Position numbers and translations under genes: made by a program
Shown: piece by piece, positions 45,885 through 56,100 of the stretch
Numbering within the stretch: position 1 is the stretch's first letter
Layout: each line of letters starts with the position of its first letter
DNA from: Blasia pusilla
Taxonomy: Eukaryota > Marchantiophyta > Marchantiopsida > Blasiales
NCBI GenBank assembly: GCA_050084515.1
Contig: CM114271.1
Span: 27,342,001-27,406,000, forward strand
Length of the DNA: 64,000 nucleotides
Reading direction: 5' to 3'
The notes under the pieces: generated by a model
What the model was told of the DNA's origin: nothing
The model's database searches: none
Seen by the model: only the letters and a program-made list of their open reading frames with translations

Positions 45885-46059
45885 ACTCGCCCCCCTAACT
45901 GGCGGTTAGGTCCCTCTAACTCCCAGGTAGCCCTATACATCTACTACATGCTATACACCTTCTTGGGTGCCCGAATCAGAAGGCCGGGTGCTAGGTTGCC
46001 CCATCGTTAGTCGCACATCTGTAATCCATATCATGCAAAGATCAAGTCATCTACCTCTC

Positions 46060-46620
46060 CTAAGTACATCGAGGACAAACCCACCTTCCAGTAGGAACAA
46101 CATCCAAACGTGGAGTCAAACACATCATGTGCCAACCCCTAGAACACCGATCACACACCAACATACGGGCTGCGTTACCAGCAGACCCACACAACATGCA
46201 CCTCAAGCTAGCACGTATCATGGCTAAGCTTGGGTCAACAGTACCATCCACATTTGGAAGATGACATGGCGCACAATTACGCACATGGTCCTTCCAAACA
46301 ACTCCATCACGACCCTCCAACATGAGAACTCCAGAAGCTAACACCTCACGCACTCGTAAAATAGTGCGGCCTGCCGTCACATCCAACGTTGTCGGGAAAT
46401 CTTCTGCAAATAGACATAGTCCCCACATGGAACCTCGAATCGATGGTCGATAACCTCCACCCGAATGGTTGCATACCGCAACGTATCCCTGTGTTGAGCA
46501 ATGGCAAGATTCTCAAAGGTCGTTGGCATAACTCTCCGAAAGAGCTCCGCCCCCGAGAACCCACCCTCATCCACATCTCTGGGTCATCAAGGTTCACCAC
46601 CTCACTAGACTCTGACAATT
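46060..46620 (-). pseudogene. Gypsy integrase C-terminal tail with C4HC3 PHD finger
   Basis: The tail follows the integrase core: ENLAIAQHRDTLRYATIRV and GDYVYLQ (46,540-46,400), then in a shifted frame RTILRVREVLASGVLMLEGR and KDHVRNCAPCHLPNVDGT. It ends with a PHD zinc finger: CMLC, then CDRC, then GWHMMC, then WVCPRC (about 46,205-46,065), stopping one residue later. The spacing fits C4HC3. PHD fingers bind histone H3 tails, so this could guide integration; that role is inferred. A frame change lies near 46,400. Confidence 0.8.
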
Positions 46621-46739
46621 TTTCTTTGGCAAGTCCGGATCTCGCCGTATAACAGTAAAAAATAAGGTGAGAAGGAAGCCAAGGATGCTTGGCGATCGAA
46701 CCTATACCCCATGGCTAACCATGGCGACTAAATATCCAG

Positions 46740-47440
46740 TCTCCAAGATGCCCCTTCAGAGGCCATACTTGCGCAATGCCCTCTTCACCGTCTGAACCAC
46801 ACGCTCAGCCAAACCATCCGCCTCTGGATGATCTCGAGGCGTGGTCCGATGATCAATCAACGCCTTGTCACACAAGACACGAAACTCACCACGAAACTCA
46901 GACTGGTCGGTCAAGACGGTGGTGCACCAAAATGACTAAGCACTCTATCCGAAACGCATATGCCGTTCCTCACTTGCCTTGTCCGGTAATGCCACCAACT
47001 CAATCCACTTGGAGAAGTTCTCCACCATCACCAACACATATCGATGATGTCGCATACCAACGGTAACGGTCCCCATAAAGTCCACACTCCAACGGTAACC
47101 CAACCCCATAATAGGCAAGGGGTGTAATTGTGGTGTAGGGGCATTAAATGATGCCCTCACCCGGTCACAAACCATACAACGTGACACCAATCGCTGCACT
47201 GAGTATGCATGCCACGCCACCAATATTGGCCAAGGAGTAAGTTATACGACGCTTTACCCCAAAATGTCCCAACTCCTCATGGGCATGTCGCACAATGCGC
47301 TCTCTCGAGCCAAATGTGGCACTACTCGTACTCTACCATCCTCCCACACGCGGAGAATATGTGTTCCCTCCAATCGATACCTCTTAGCACGTTGAAGAAC
47401 ACGGTCTCGCTCCTTGGCACTCACTATGCCTGGCACCCTA
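46740..47440 (-). pseudogene. Gypsy integrase core
   Basis: A zinc-binding H..H region (VVPHLARE) is followed by CMVCDRVRA, then WSVDFMGT with the first catalytic Asp. VLTDQ with the second Asp lies near 46,905, then FRVLCDKALIDHRTTPRDHP and ADGLAERVVQ with the catalytic Glu near 46,805. Frame changes occur near 47,250 and 46,945. The triad residues themselves are kept. Confidence 0.82.
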
Positions 47441-47832
47441 CTAGTCAGAGGAACTCCAACACCAACGCATCATCATGAATATCACGCTGATCCGTGCCAC
47501 CATCTCCAACCTTAGGATCTCAAGGTGGCCATCTACCCCTCGACTAGAGTAAGATATCATGTGGTCCTCCATACTAGAGTCCACCTAACCAACATAAAAG
47601 GCGGATGCATGCCAAACTGGCACCATCTCCTCATCAACCTCGCCATGCCATCTAGCCCCAGATTGTATCCTCTTGGCTAGTACATGGGTTCCTACTCAAC
47701 CCATCAAAGCATCAAGGTTGGCAACTCCAGGTCTATGTACCACCCGGAAGTAATACTCTGTAAGATAAGAGCCCACCGTGCAAGCTTCCCCGTAAGCTTG
47801 TCCGACTCCATCAACCACTTGAGCGGTGGTGA

Positions 47833-48870
47833 TCAGTAACAAGGGTAAATGGTGCCAAACAAGTAACACCTAAAGTGTGCCCACACCCACACTCTTGCCA
47901 AGCACTCTCCCTCATATGAACTATAACGCGACTCCGCTGCATTATTCGAACAACTTGCATAGGCCACCACAAACTCCATGTGCTCATCATCATGTTGTGC
48001 CAACACCGCTCCAAGTCCCAACCTACTCCAATCAGTGTGTAATTGAAATGGACGCCCTCTGATAGGTCTCCTCAAGATAGGCGCCGCCACCAACTGGGCC
48101 TTAAGCTCCACAAAAGCTCTCTCCTGATCATCTCCCCATTGCCACTCTTGATCTGATTTCAGAAATTGGTTCAAAGGCTTTGCCATAGCACTAAATCCCT
48201 TCACATACCTCCGATAGTAGTTCGCCAATCCCATGAATGCTTGAACTCTACTCACATCTATCGGACGCGGAATAAGTGCAATAGCCTCCACCTTTGCTTG
48301 CTGAACTCCCAAACCACATGGATAGATCACATGACCCAAGTACTCAACATCCTCATGGAAGAACTTACACTTTCCTGGATGCAAACGTAGACCATGAGCT
48401 TTCAACCGCTCAAACACCATCTGCAAATGTATCTGATGCTCCTCCACCGTGTTATTGAACACCAAGATATCATCAATGTAACACCGAACAAAATCCAACC
48501 CGCTAGGATCTCGTCCATCACTCTTTGAAACTCGGCGGTGCATTCTTCAACCCAAAGGGTAAGAATTTCCACAGTACAAACAATCCTTGCCATGAGAGTT
48601 GACACCCCAAAATCTTTGTCTTGGCCTTGTCACTCTCCCGAATCGGCAATTGATGGTATCTGCCGAAGATCCAAAATCTGAAAATCTTTGCCTGTCCCAC
48701 CACATCAAAGATCTCTCAGGTGTAGGCATGGCATACTTATCGGCCTTGGTTTGCCGATTGATAGACGGTAATCTCCACACATCCGCCTATCCGTGTAGTT
48801 GCCATGCATATCCTTTTAGCGAGCATGACAGTGGGCGATGCATACTCTCCATGCGACAACTCCACTAATC
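47833..48870 (-). pseudogene. Gypsy reverse transcriptase and RNase H
   Basis: The order is: RLPSINRQTKADKYAMPTPE, GRYHQLPIRESDKAKTKI, LPFGLKNAPPSFKE, the active site YIDDILVFN (about 48,462-48,480), then GHVIYPCGLGVQQAKVEAI, MGLANYYRRYVKGFS and the RNase H start FQLHTDWSRLGLGAVLAQ with SSYEGECLA. Frame changes occur at about 48,690 and 48,540. The catalytic Asp pair is intact. Confidence 0.88.
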
Positions 48871-49299
48871 CAGCCTCCAAAAGGTCCAACGTCCTACTCA
48901 ATCAAGTCCTCTCCATATCACTATATCGATAGGGACGACGGAAGATTGGCGTATCACTAGCCAAATCAATTAGTATACCGGGTCCAACCAGAGAACCCAA
49001 CTCCTTCATGCTAAAGGCAAAACAACTCCTATAAGCACGAGGAGGCTGTGTCAGCGTTGTTTCTCACCTCCCGTAAGCTTGGGCCCAAGTCATGGCTCCC
49101 AAGTCTCCTCCTTTGGCATACTAGAGGGAGAGGACGATGCCATTGGCTGCTACGCAACCCCCTCACAAGATGATACACCCTTAGCTACACCATCATCTGA
49201 GCAAATAACTCCTCCACCAGCAAGAGCAACCAACTCCACATGCCCAGCCATTACATCCCATCTACTCCAAGGATGCAAAATACTACTCTCCTCGCTTCA

Positions 49300-50365
49300 C
49301 CGATGCCTCTACCGCCCCGGTAGCCATCGAGCTCATTACAAGGGGTGGAAGACCCACGACATAGTCCAAGTCGCTGCTCGGCCATACCAAGACTCAAAAT
49401 CCAAGTCAAACAATTCAGGTCCATGGCCTGACCCAACACATGACGTCGTGAAGCCTCGAAATAGAAGCAACCCATTTGTCACACGAAGAGCAAATCCCAT
49501 CGCACGCTCTCTCTCATCAGCGTTAGGCTCCACCAACTGTCGCACATGAGAATCCATACAAGCCCCGGACCACCTTCCCTGTAGGCATGTGACGAGGGAA
49601 AACTCACAAATGTGGGTAGTGCCATCCTAGGCTGGCCCACACGGTTCACCGATCAATAACCTTCACCACTTGGGAAAGTGGCCCAGTATCCAAGATACTA
49701 TCCACTGTAAGGCGAGGATCCCGCTGCACTGCATCATATGCTCGACGTAGAACCTCCCTAGGCAACAAGTTTGTCCACCACAAGCGTGGACGATGTGCAC
49801 GCAAGCCAAATCGCATTGCATCCAACAACACCGCTGGTCCAATCCAAGAGCGCACCTCATGAACACTCGCCATCATCCGGGTCCGAGTGTCACCCAACAA
49901 TGGAACATTCTCTAGAATCTAAGCTAGAGCACGTGCCTGATGAACCTGGAGATGTCGTAACACCCGTAACATCTCCCAAAACAATCGAGACCTAGGGTCA
50001 TGTAATCCCTCACCACGACCAGCACGTGTATGACCCTGACATGGCCATCCAGCAATCACCAAATCCACAGGACCAATTCTCTCAAGGTCTTGCGCCCCCA
50101 ACAATGCAATGTGTGATGGTAAAGCACGCTGGTACCCACGAATAGCTGATGGCGGCAACAACTCAGGATACCTCCGCATCAACTGACCAATATGTCGGGA
50201 TGAGACTCTCTGGGCCGTCTCATCTCGCTCCACATACACGTATCTCCAAGACAGAATACCGGCTTGCAACATCGCAACCAAACCAAAGTGCTAATCCCAC
50301 CAAAGAGATCTAACACACAAATGCCCTCCGGCGGATATCGCCATACAATGGGTGTAGTATCCAAA
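49300..50365 (-). pseudogene. C5 cytosine DNA methyltransferase domain inside the gypsy polyprotein
   Basis: These enzymes move a methyl group from S-adenosylmethionine to carbon 5 of cytosine in DNA. Motifs lie in canonical, unpermuted order: motif I VLDLFGGIST (about 50,296-50,325), YVYVERDETA with SSRH, motif IV GWPCQGHTRAG with the catalytic Cys (PCQ at 50,037-50,045), RSRLFWEMLRVL, motif VI ENVP (49,901-49,912), motif VIII-like HRPRLWWTNLLP (about 49,790), a recognition region, and NADERERAMGF (about 49,500-49,535) as motif IX. Because motif I precedes IV, it is not a rearranged DRM type. A 2-base insertion just after motif I (about 50,290) and an in-frame TAG at 49,919-49,921 before ENVP break it. 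It lies between protease and reverse transcriptase on the same strand. Confidence 0.85.
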
Positions 50366-50729
50366 GGGATAACCCAATCGGGCAGAAGTAGGAGTCCGTG
50401 GGGCCTCCTCTTCCTCGTGAGGTATAACAGACCTCACACCAAGCCTCTGCACTAGGCGATCGCCTCTGCCGTAGTGCACCGCTTGAACTCCAAAGTGGCA
50501 CATCCAACGATGAGGATGCCACTGCTGCAAAAATAGGGACCTCCTCTTCCTCCTCATGCGCAGGAGAATCCATAGAAGAAACAGTACCCTCCAAAAAGTC
50601 TCCTGGCCAAGTGACTACTCCACTAAAACCAGCCACGATGCTAACTTTGTTGGGAAGACCCTCTGGTCGAGCCCCGTAAATAAATCTCACAGAACTTGGC
50701 TCATACGTCCATCCGGACGCCAACCTGGT

Positions 50730-51239
50730 CTATAAGACGCTGTCTCGATCCAATAATCCATTTGAAAACCCATCGGGTACAATCGCTCCTCCAACTAGTA
50801 CATCATACGACTCGGCTGATGTGACTACCGCAGATACTCCCAATCGGGAGCTATCAGTCGCATGATCTGGTCTCAACTGTACAGAAAAATTCTCCCGTGT
50901 CATGAATTGAGACCTATCATTGGCTCCTCCAAGTGATGTTTGAATGTGGAATGGGCAAGGCTCAAGCTCTGACCTCCGAATACCCAAACCAATACATGCC
51001 GCCTTTCCCAACATCAAAGGTTGGGCACCAGAGTCTAACAAGACTCTATCTGGTCTATACACATGTCTTGTAGGACTCACCAATCGGAAGATCCCACTCC
51101 GGTTGTCCAACGTACATACACCAGGTGTAAGCCTCTCACGATCAATGGCTGGCCAGCCTGGTAATGCATCCATCTTCGCCGCGCCGCCTGGCAAGTAGCA
51201 CCGGTACTCAATGCTACTCGACATAGAGGGTCGCTCCAC
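50730..51239 (-). pseudogene. Gypsy aspartic protease region
   Basis: The protease cuts the polyprotein. VLLDSGAQPLMLGKAACIGL carries the D-S-G-A active-site box (about 51,024-51,048), and ESYDVLVGGAIVPDG is the later flap/strand region. The frame is open for 169 codons. A linker rich in acidic residues (50,723-50,400) connects it to the methyltransferase. Confidence 0.75.
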
Positions 51240-51999
51240 CGCAACGCCTCATCCACCTCAACACGTGCAAGAATAACACCCCCACGTTCACACAACGTGG
51301 TCGCTAATCAAATACTGAGAGCTAAGTCAATTCCTAAAGCCATCACTCCGTGGCGAAAACAATGGGAATCCCAACATGAAGTTGCCATCGCAATCTTGCA
51401 TTGATCTTTGCATCCGTGTCTACTACACGCGATGTAGATGCCTCGATCCCCACTGCCGGCTCAATAGGTGCGTGAGGAACCATGGATGGAGTCATAAGCA
51501 CCTCGGACAACAAGAATGATGGGAAGCCTAGCTCGCCTCCCGGCCTCACCCCTCTGTGGGTCCAACTCCACAAAGAGCACCACGTGGCTCGACGCTCGAG
51601 TGGCTCCTCTCAGAATCGCTGCCGGGTGATGCCTCAACCTGTCTTTGCACTCGCCATATAAGAGAGATCATCCCCTCCGTAAGAGGTGGAAGCCCTTGCT
51701 CCCGAACTGATCTATCTTTGGATACCTAGTAGCCAATTCTGCTCCGGCTCAATCCTGGTAGCCATAGCGAGCTCAGTAGTGGTAGGGGTAGCCACCGTGA
51801 GGCTCTCCAACCACTGGTCCACCTCTACCACCCCTACCACCCCTACCACCTCTACCACCTCGGCCTCCGGAGCTACTCCACCACGGCCACGGCCTGATCT
51901 CAACTCGGATGAAGATCAAAGCAACGCTCTCGAGGATGACCTAGTCTCCCAATGATCACACTGAGTTGGGGCCGACGAGGCCCATCCTCCAAAGTCCGT

Positions 52000-53012
52000 C
52001 TCCCATCCTCTTGGGGACAAAACTTCCTAACATGATCACCTCCACATGTCCAACATGACTGTCCCTTCTTTGTGGGGCAGCAAATGAAGGCAATGGTCTC
52101 TACACAAATGTCCCTCTAGGACTTGTGAGGTCGCATGTACCCCCACGACTCCCCTACTACTACCACCACCACTACTATGAGGGCGTGAGGTGGGCGGCTG
52201 AACACGAGAAGTAGTAGTTGTATCCCTCTTGAATGCGGATGTCACCACTCTCTCCTTCACCATGTTAAGCTCAATCTTCTCAGATAGAGCAAACACATGG
52301 GTCAATGTGGGTGAATCATCACTCATAAGAGTAGCATCACGCACCCTACGGCGCAAATCTCTCCAAGATCCCATACCAAAACTGGATTGCCTGATCCTCG
52401 TCACACCCAGGTAATTGAAATCAAGCGCGTGATACGCGTGTATGCCTCACAAAGACTCTCACCAGTCTTTCGCTCAAAGTCTTGAAGATTCCTCAACTTC
52501 TCCGTCTTCACTCCTTGATAGTTCTTCTTCAACCTCTTGAAGAACTCTGCAACCGGGCTAAACGATGGTGGGGCACTAGTACCTCCACTAGTACCCCCAC
52601 TAGTACCTCCACTGGTACCCCCACTCCGGCTCGCACTACCACCACCGGGCTCGGGTCATTTGGGTGGCATAGTAGGAGCACTACTACCAATACCACCATG
52701 GGTGATAGACACATAGCCTGGAGACCAATATTGTCTCCATGCCTCAATCTCAGCAACATGGTCCTTCCTAAACTCATGGTAATCATCCATGGGTGGTCCT
52801 TCCAAGTGCTGAAACAACCCCTTCCAAGCCAAGAAGGGTGTAAACAACGTGGCGTTCCGCAACATCTGCATATCACACCACGTATCAAACTCCTGCATGA
52901 AGTCCTCCAACTCAATGGTACCCACTGCACCCGAGTATCGTCGTGGGCCCTTCATGGCCCCATATCCACCGTCCATGTCCCAAATCAATGGAGCTGCAAC
53001 ACTCGATAACAA
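52000..53012 (-). pseudogene. Gypsy gag with zinc knuckle
   Basis: The capsid-like region has EFDTWCDMQMLRNATLFTPF and WKGLFQHLEGPPMDDYHEF (53,012-52,700). In other frames follow a segment with MGSWRDLRRRVRDATLM and an Arg/Ser-rich stretch. A nucleic-acid-binding knuckle CWTCGGDHVRKFC lies near 52,020-52,058. At least two frame changes are present. A Thr/Ser/Pro microsatellite (ACTAGTACC units, 52,575-52,625) lies inside. Confidence 0.7.
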
Positions 53013-53667
53013 CGTAGAAGACTCGGTGTTTGGAACACCCTCGTCCTCCTCTTCATCAACCGTCGGAAGTGGAAAAGGTAGCCGATACCTAAATCCACTC
53101 CGTGTGAAACCACCACCCTAAACCACGGTCCCCAACCAGACCACCCGACAGCTCCGTGATGACCAACGCCGATGCCGCACCACCACCAAATTACCAAGTG
53201 ACGTCGATGTCGCTATACTATTCTAGCTCTACTAGCTATGGGTGTAGGCAACCTAACTTGTCATCACCACAAGAAGTCTCCCACAATCTACTCGTCATCC
53301 CTCTAGCCTCACTACCGGTAGCACACAGGAGTAACACTACTCGAAATCAGCGTCAACCCTAACAATGGGCGCAAGCAAAAGCACGATGGAGGGATCCAAA
53401 CACAGAAATCCAACGACAACCCTCCAATCGCAAATGGAAATCAAGGTAACACAATCCACCAAACGTGGTGCCCTCTGAATCCACAAAACCCACCACACAA
53501 TTCTAACGCAATAGCTACTCCGCGCTGGTCGATGACGTGCTAGTAACGAGCAAAGACCTGAAAATATCACATGCATGGAGAGGCTACACCGTACTATGCG
53601 CTAGAGGTACATCAACCAAAAACCTGAGATGCATAAAGCGCCTAACACATCTCCAAACATAACCAAA

Positions 53668-53753
53668 TGAGCTACAACAGTCTGTACACTGGCATAGTTA
53701 AGAACTCGGCAGTTAAGAGTCCTCCAGGCAGAATAGCCCCAAGATGGGTGACC
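53668..53753 (+). pseudogene. 5S rRNA-like segment
   Basis: AGAACTCGGCAGTTAAGAG at 53,701 followed by AAGATGGGTGACC ending at 53,753 aligns with the central part of plant 5S rRNA, which contains the internal RNA polymerase III promoter. The preceding 30 bases align more weakly with the 5' part. The 3' third of 5S is not conserved. It lies at the junction between the gypsy element and the reverse transcriptase relic, on the strand opposite the gypsy genes. Plant Cassandra TRIM elements carry 5S sequences in their LTRs, so this may be an LTR remnant rather than a stray 5S gene. Confidence 0.6.
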
Positions 53754-53799
53754 AGTTATGCAAAACTAAAATCCCAAATCCTGCAAAAATTGCCTCTCG

Positions 53800-53826
53800 C
53801 CCAAGCAAGCAAGCTTGCTTGCTTGC
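53800..53826. repeat. AAGC/GCTT palindrome
   Basis: AAGCAAGCAAGCTTGCTTGCTT is a perfect palindrome centred on AGCTT at about 53,813. It marks the right edge of the foreign block, directly before the reverse transcriptase relic resumes. Confidence 0.7.
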
Positions 53827-54240
53827 TTCTTGCTCCGCCTCTCACGCCCACTCGTCCCGAGCTACCACGAGTTGCCTCGAAGATTGCTACAAGGAGCAGC
53901 GGAGGCAGTCAAGAAGACCTACATTTATAGTGGACTTCATGACGGACATCGATTTATCCCCCTAGCCATTGAGATGTACGGGGCTATGGGGGAGAGGTTT
54001 GACTCGTTCTTTACGGATTGCGCCCATGATCTCTAGTCTAGAAATGGGTTGTCCTTAGCCACTGCGATCCTTTATTGTAGGCAACGGGTCTCCATAGCTT
54101 TGCAGCGTGCCCAGGAAAATGGGCTTTTGCGGTGGGCTCAGGCGGTTGGAGATGCCAATGCTAAAAGCCCTCTTAGTAGTAGTCATAGTTCTCTAGGTGT
54201 TGCTGATATTCTCTCTGCTGTCGATGATTTAAATCGTTAA
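53815..54240 (+). pseudogene. Reverse transcriptase of non-LTR type, C-terminal part
   Basis: The frame reads YIYSGLHDGHRFIPLAIEMY and GERFDSFFTDCAHDL, then a TAG at about 54,034, then LATAILYCRQRVSIALQRAQ to a stop at 54,238-54,240. This block is typical of the end of the same polymerase family whose N-terminal part lies at 38,511-45,300, so the gypsy block has separated them. Part of the intervening protein is missing. Confidence 0.55.
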
Positions 54241-55180
54241 GGGGCCGGTTTTGGCCCTTTGAGGTCTTTTTTTTTGGCTCTCTTTGCTCCCTCATTTGTA
54301 TCCTGATGGGTTTCCCATCATATTTGGGGTTCCCATCATATTTTCTATTTATTATTACATTTCTTCACGAGGGAGCCCTGTAGCGCGGACCATACCGCAG
54401 TTCGCGCTCATGATCATCAGAATCCCGACTCGAGAAACCCGCACAGGCCATGCACAGAATACGCAAGGAGTAAATATATAAATAAAATAATAAGTAAAAC
54501 GCACACTCTGAGTGCTGTGCTTATGATCGTTCTGTACAGACGGCTCTGCCTTAATCCATGTGAACTGGACGGACGAACGGAGGGATGGATGACATCGATG
54601 CGCTTACACTGGCAATTCCGTGGAATTGCTGCTGAGTCCTTCTGTTCGTCGCCGTTTGAGTCGACAGACAGACAGTAAGTAGGCTGTGACAGCCTACCTG
54701 TTTGACACACACACGGAGCTGATAGATGGCAGAGACGAGACAAATGGAAATATAGGCTCCCAACGTACGCCAGGTTTTAGAGTCTGGCGAGAAGCACGAC
54801 TGAAGAAATGAAGGGAGGGATGGTGGGAGCTAATGTCACCTAATTCCCTTATTTCATGGAAGAGTGCTAGGTCCTGTCTGTCTCCGTGCCGAGACAAGGC
54901 ATCCTCATTGACTCTGTTTGGGTGGTAGGTACCATATCTACAAGCAATCTCCATGCCAGCGTATGGAGTATGCCACATCTATTCTCTACAAGCAAGCGCT
55001 ATGCCAAGATTTGAAGGGGCGTGTTCGACTCTATTCGGGTCATGTCTACTCTGTACAAGCCGTTGTTGTTTGCTGCTGCTGCTACCTAGCTTCTTCTTCC
55101 TCTTCTTCTCCATGGATTTGGCCTATAGATCTTATATCCATGCTCAGATGCCCAAACACATGTCCCATATACTGCAAAAC
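54241..55180. other. Spacer between the reverse transcriptase relic and the minisatellite
   Basis: There is no gene. TGATGGGTTTCCCATCA at about 54,305-54,321 is a short palindrome, and the phrase TTCCCATCATATT occurs twice just after it, perhaps the tail of the reverse transcriptase element. Open frames on either strand are short and unrelated to known families. Confidence 0.35.
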
Positions 55181-55314
55181 ATGTGAGGAAGACCCGAAGC
55201 ACAAACGCCGGAAAGTGTGCTGCAAATGCTCTACATGTGGAGAAACCCTACTTGAGAAATGGGTGAGGGTGGACTGGAAGGTGCCTCACGTCTTAAGAGA
55301 CTCTAAGAAAGCAG

Positions 55315-55975
55315 AAATGAATGCCGAAAATGTCTGCTGCCACAAACTCTGTAACATCTGGAGCAATCCTATTGCAGAAATGCCCAACGGTCTGGTCTGT
55401 CTGGTCCACATTGTGCAGCGACTGCAGCACCCGAGAGCAGAAACGTCGGAAGGGTACGTCGACGTAGTCCAACAGCTGCAGAAGCCGTAGCGCACAGATG
55501 CCAGAAGGTCTTGTCCACCATCTGCGGAAACCACACAGCAGAATATGGCGAAGGGTTTGCTCCACATCCTCCGACAATGGCAAAAACCATAGAGCCAAAA
55601 ATGCCGACAGGTCTTGTCCAAATTGTCCAACATCTGCAGAAACCCACCCCAGTACAGAAAAGCTGAAGGGCCTTGTCCACCTTGTCCAACATCTGCCAAA
55701 ACCCGAGAACAAAAATGCCGAAAGGGCTTGCTGCTTGGTCGACATCATCCAACATCGTCCACCATCTGCAGAAACCATGGAGTAAAATACCTTATGCTCT
55801 GCTCCACATTCTCTTATGTCTGCAGAAACCCTATGGTCCAGAAAGGTCTGGTCCAACAACTGCCCAAACCTTCGAGCAGGAATGCCGAAAGGGGCCTGCT
55901 CCAAATTCTCTAAAGTCTTAAGGCAAAAAGCAATAAAGTCGAAGGTGCTGCTTCAAATTCTCCCAACCCCATCGC
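55315..55975. repeat. Minisatellite of about 12 units, CAGAAATGCCGAAAGG...CCACATCTGCAGAAACC
   Basis: Imperfect units of about 40-75 bases share AGAAATGCCGAAAGG, CTTGTCCA and CCAACATCTGCAGAAACC. Starts fall near 55,315, 55,376, 55,438, 55,493, 55,540, 55,597, 55,656, 55,711, 55,785, 55,841, 55,878 and 55,925. The array abuts the 3' end of the ABCB gene and keeps several frames open on both strands, which I consider artefacts. Confidence 0.7.
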
Positions 55976-56100
55976 TGAAATGCCCAAAGTTAAGCTCTCT
56001 TTTCTTGGGAATCCGAGAAAGCTTTGTGAAGCTTTGTCTCCCTTCTCGCTTTGCATTGGAGTGAGGAATTGAGGCTACCCTCAACCTCAAGAGCCACCCA

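Larger units (their letters stand above)
45301..53640 (-). mobile_element. Ty3/gypsy retrotransposon carrying a cytosine DNA methyltransferase and a PHD finger
   Basis: On the minus strand the order is gag with zinc knuckle (53.0-52.0 kb), aspartic protease (51.2-50.7), C5 DNA methyltransferase (50.36-49.3), reverse transcriptase and RNase H (48.9-47.8), integrase (47.4-46.7) and a C-terminal tail with PHD finger (46.6-46.06). A purine-rich stretch (complement of CTCGCCCCCCTAACT near 45,886-45,900) precedes the left terminal repeat, as a polypurine tract should. No matching LTR was found at the right end, so the right boundary is approximate. Numerous frameshifts and stops make it a dead copy. 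It separates two parts of the reverse transcriptase relic. Confidence 0.8.

Noticed and set aside
55293-55913. Frames of 100-200 codons on both strands next to the ABCB gene
   Set aside because: They follow the minisatellite units and repeat the same phrases.
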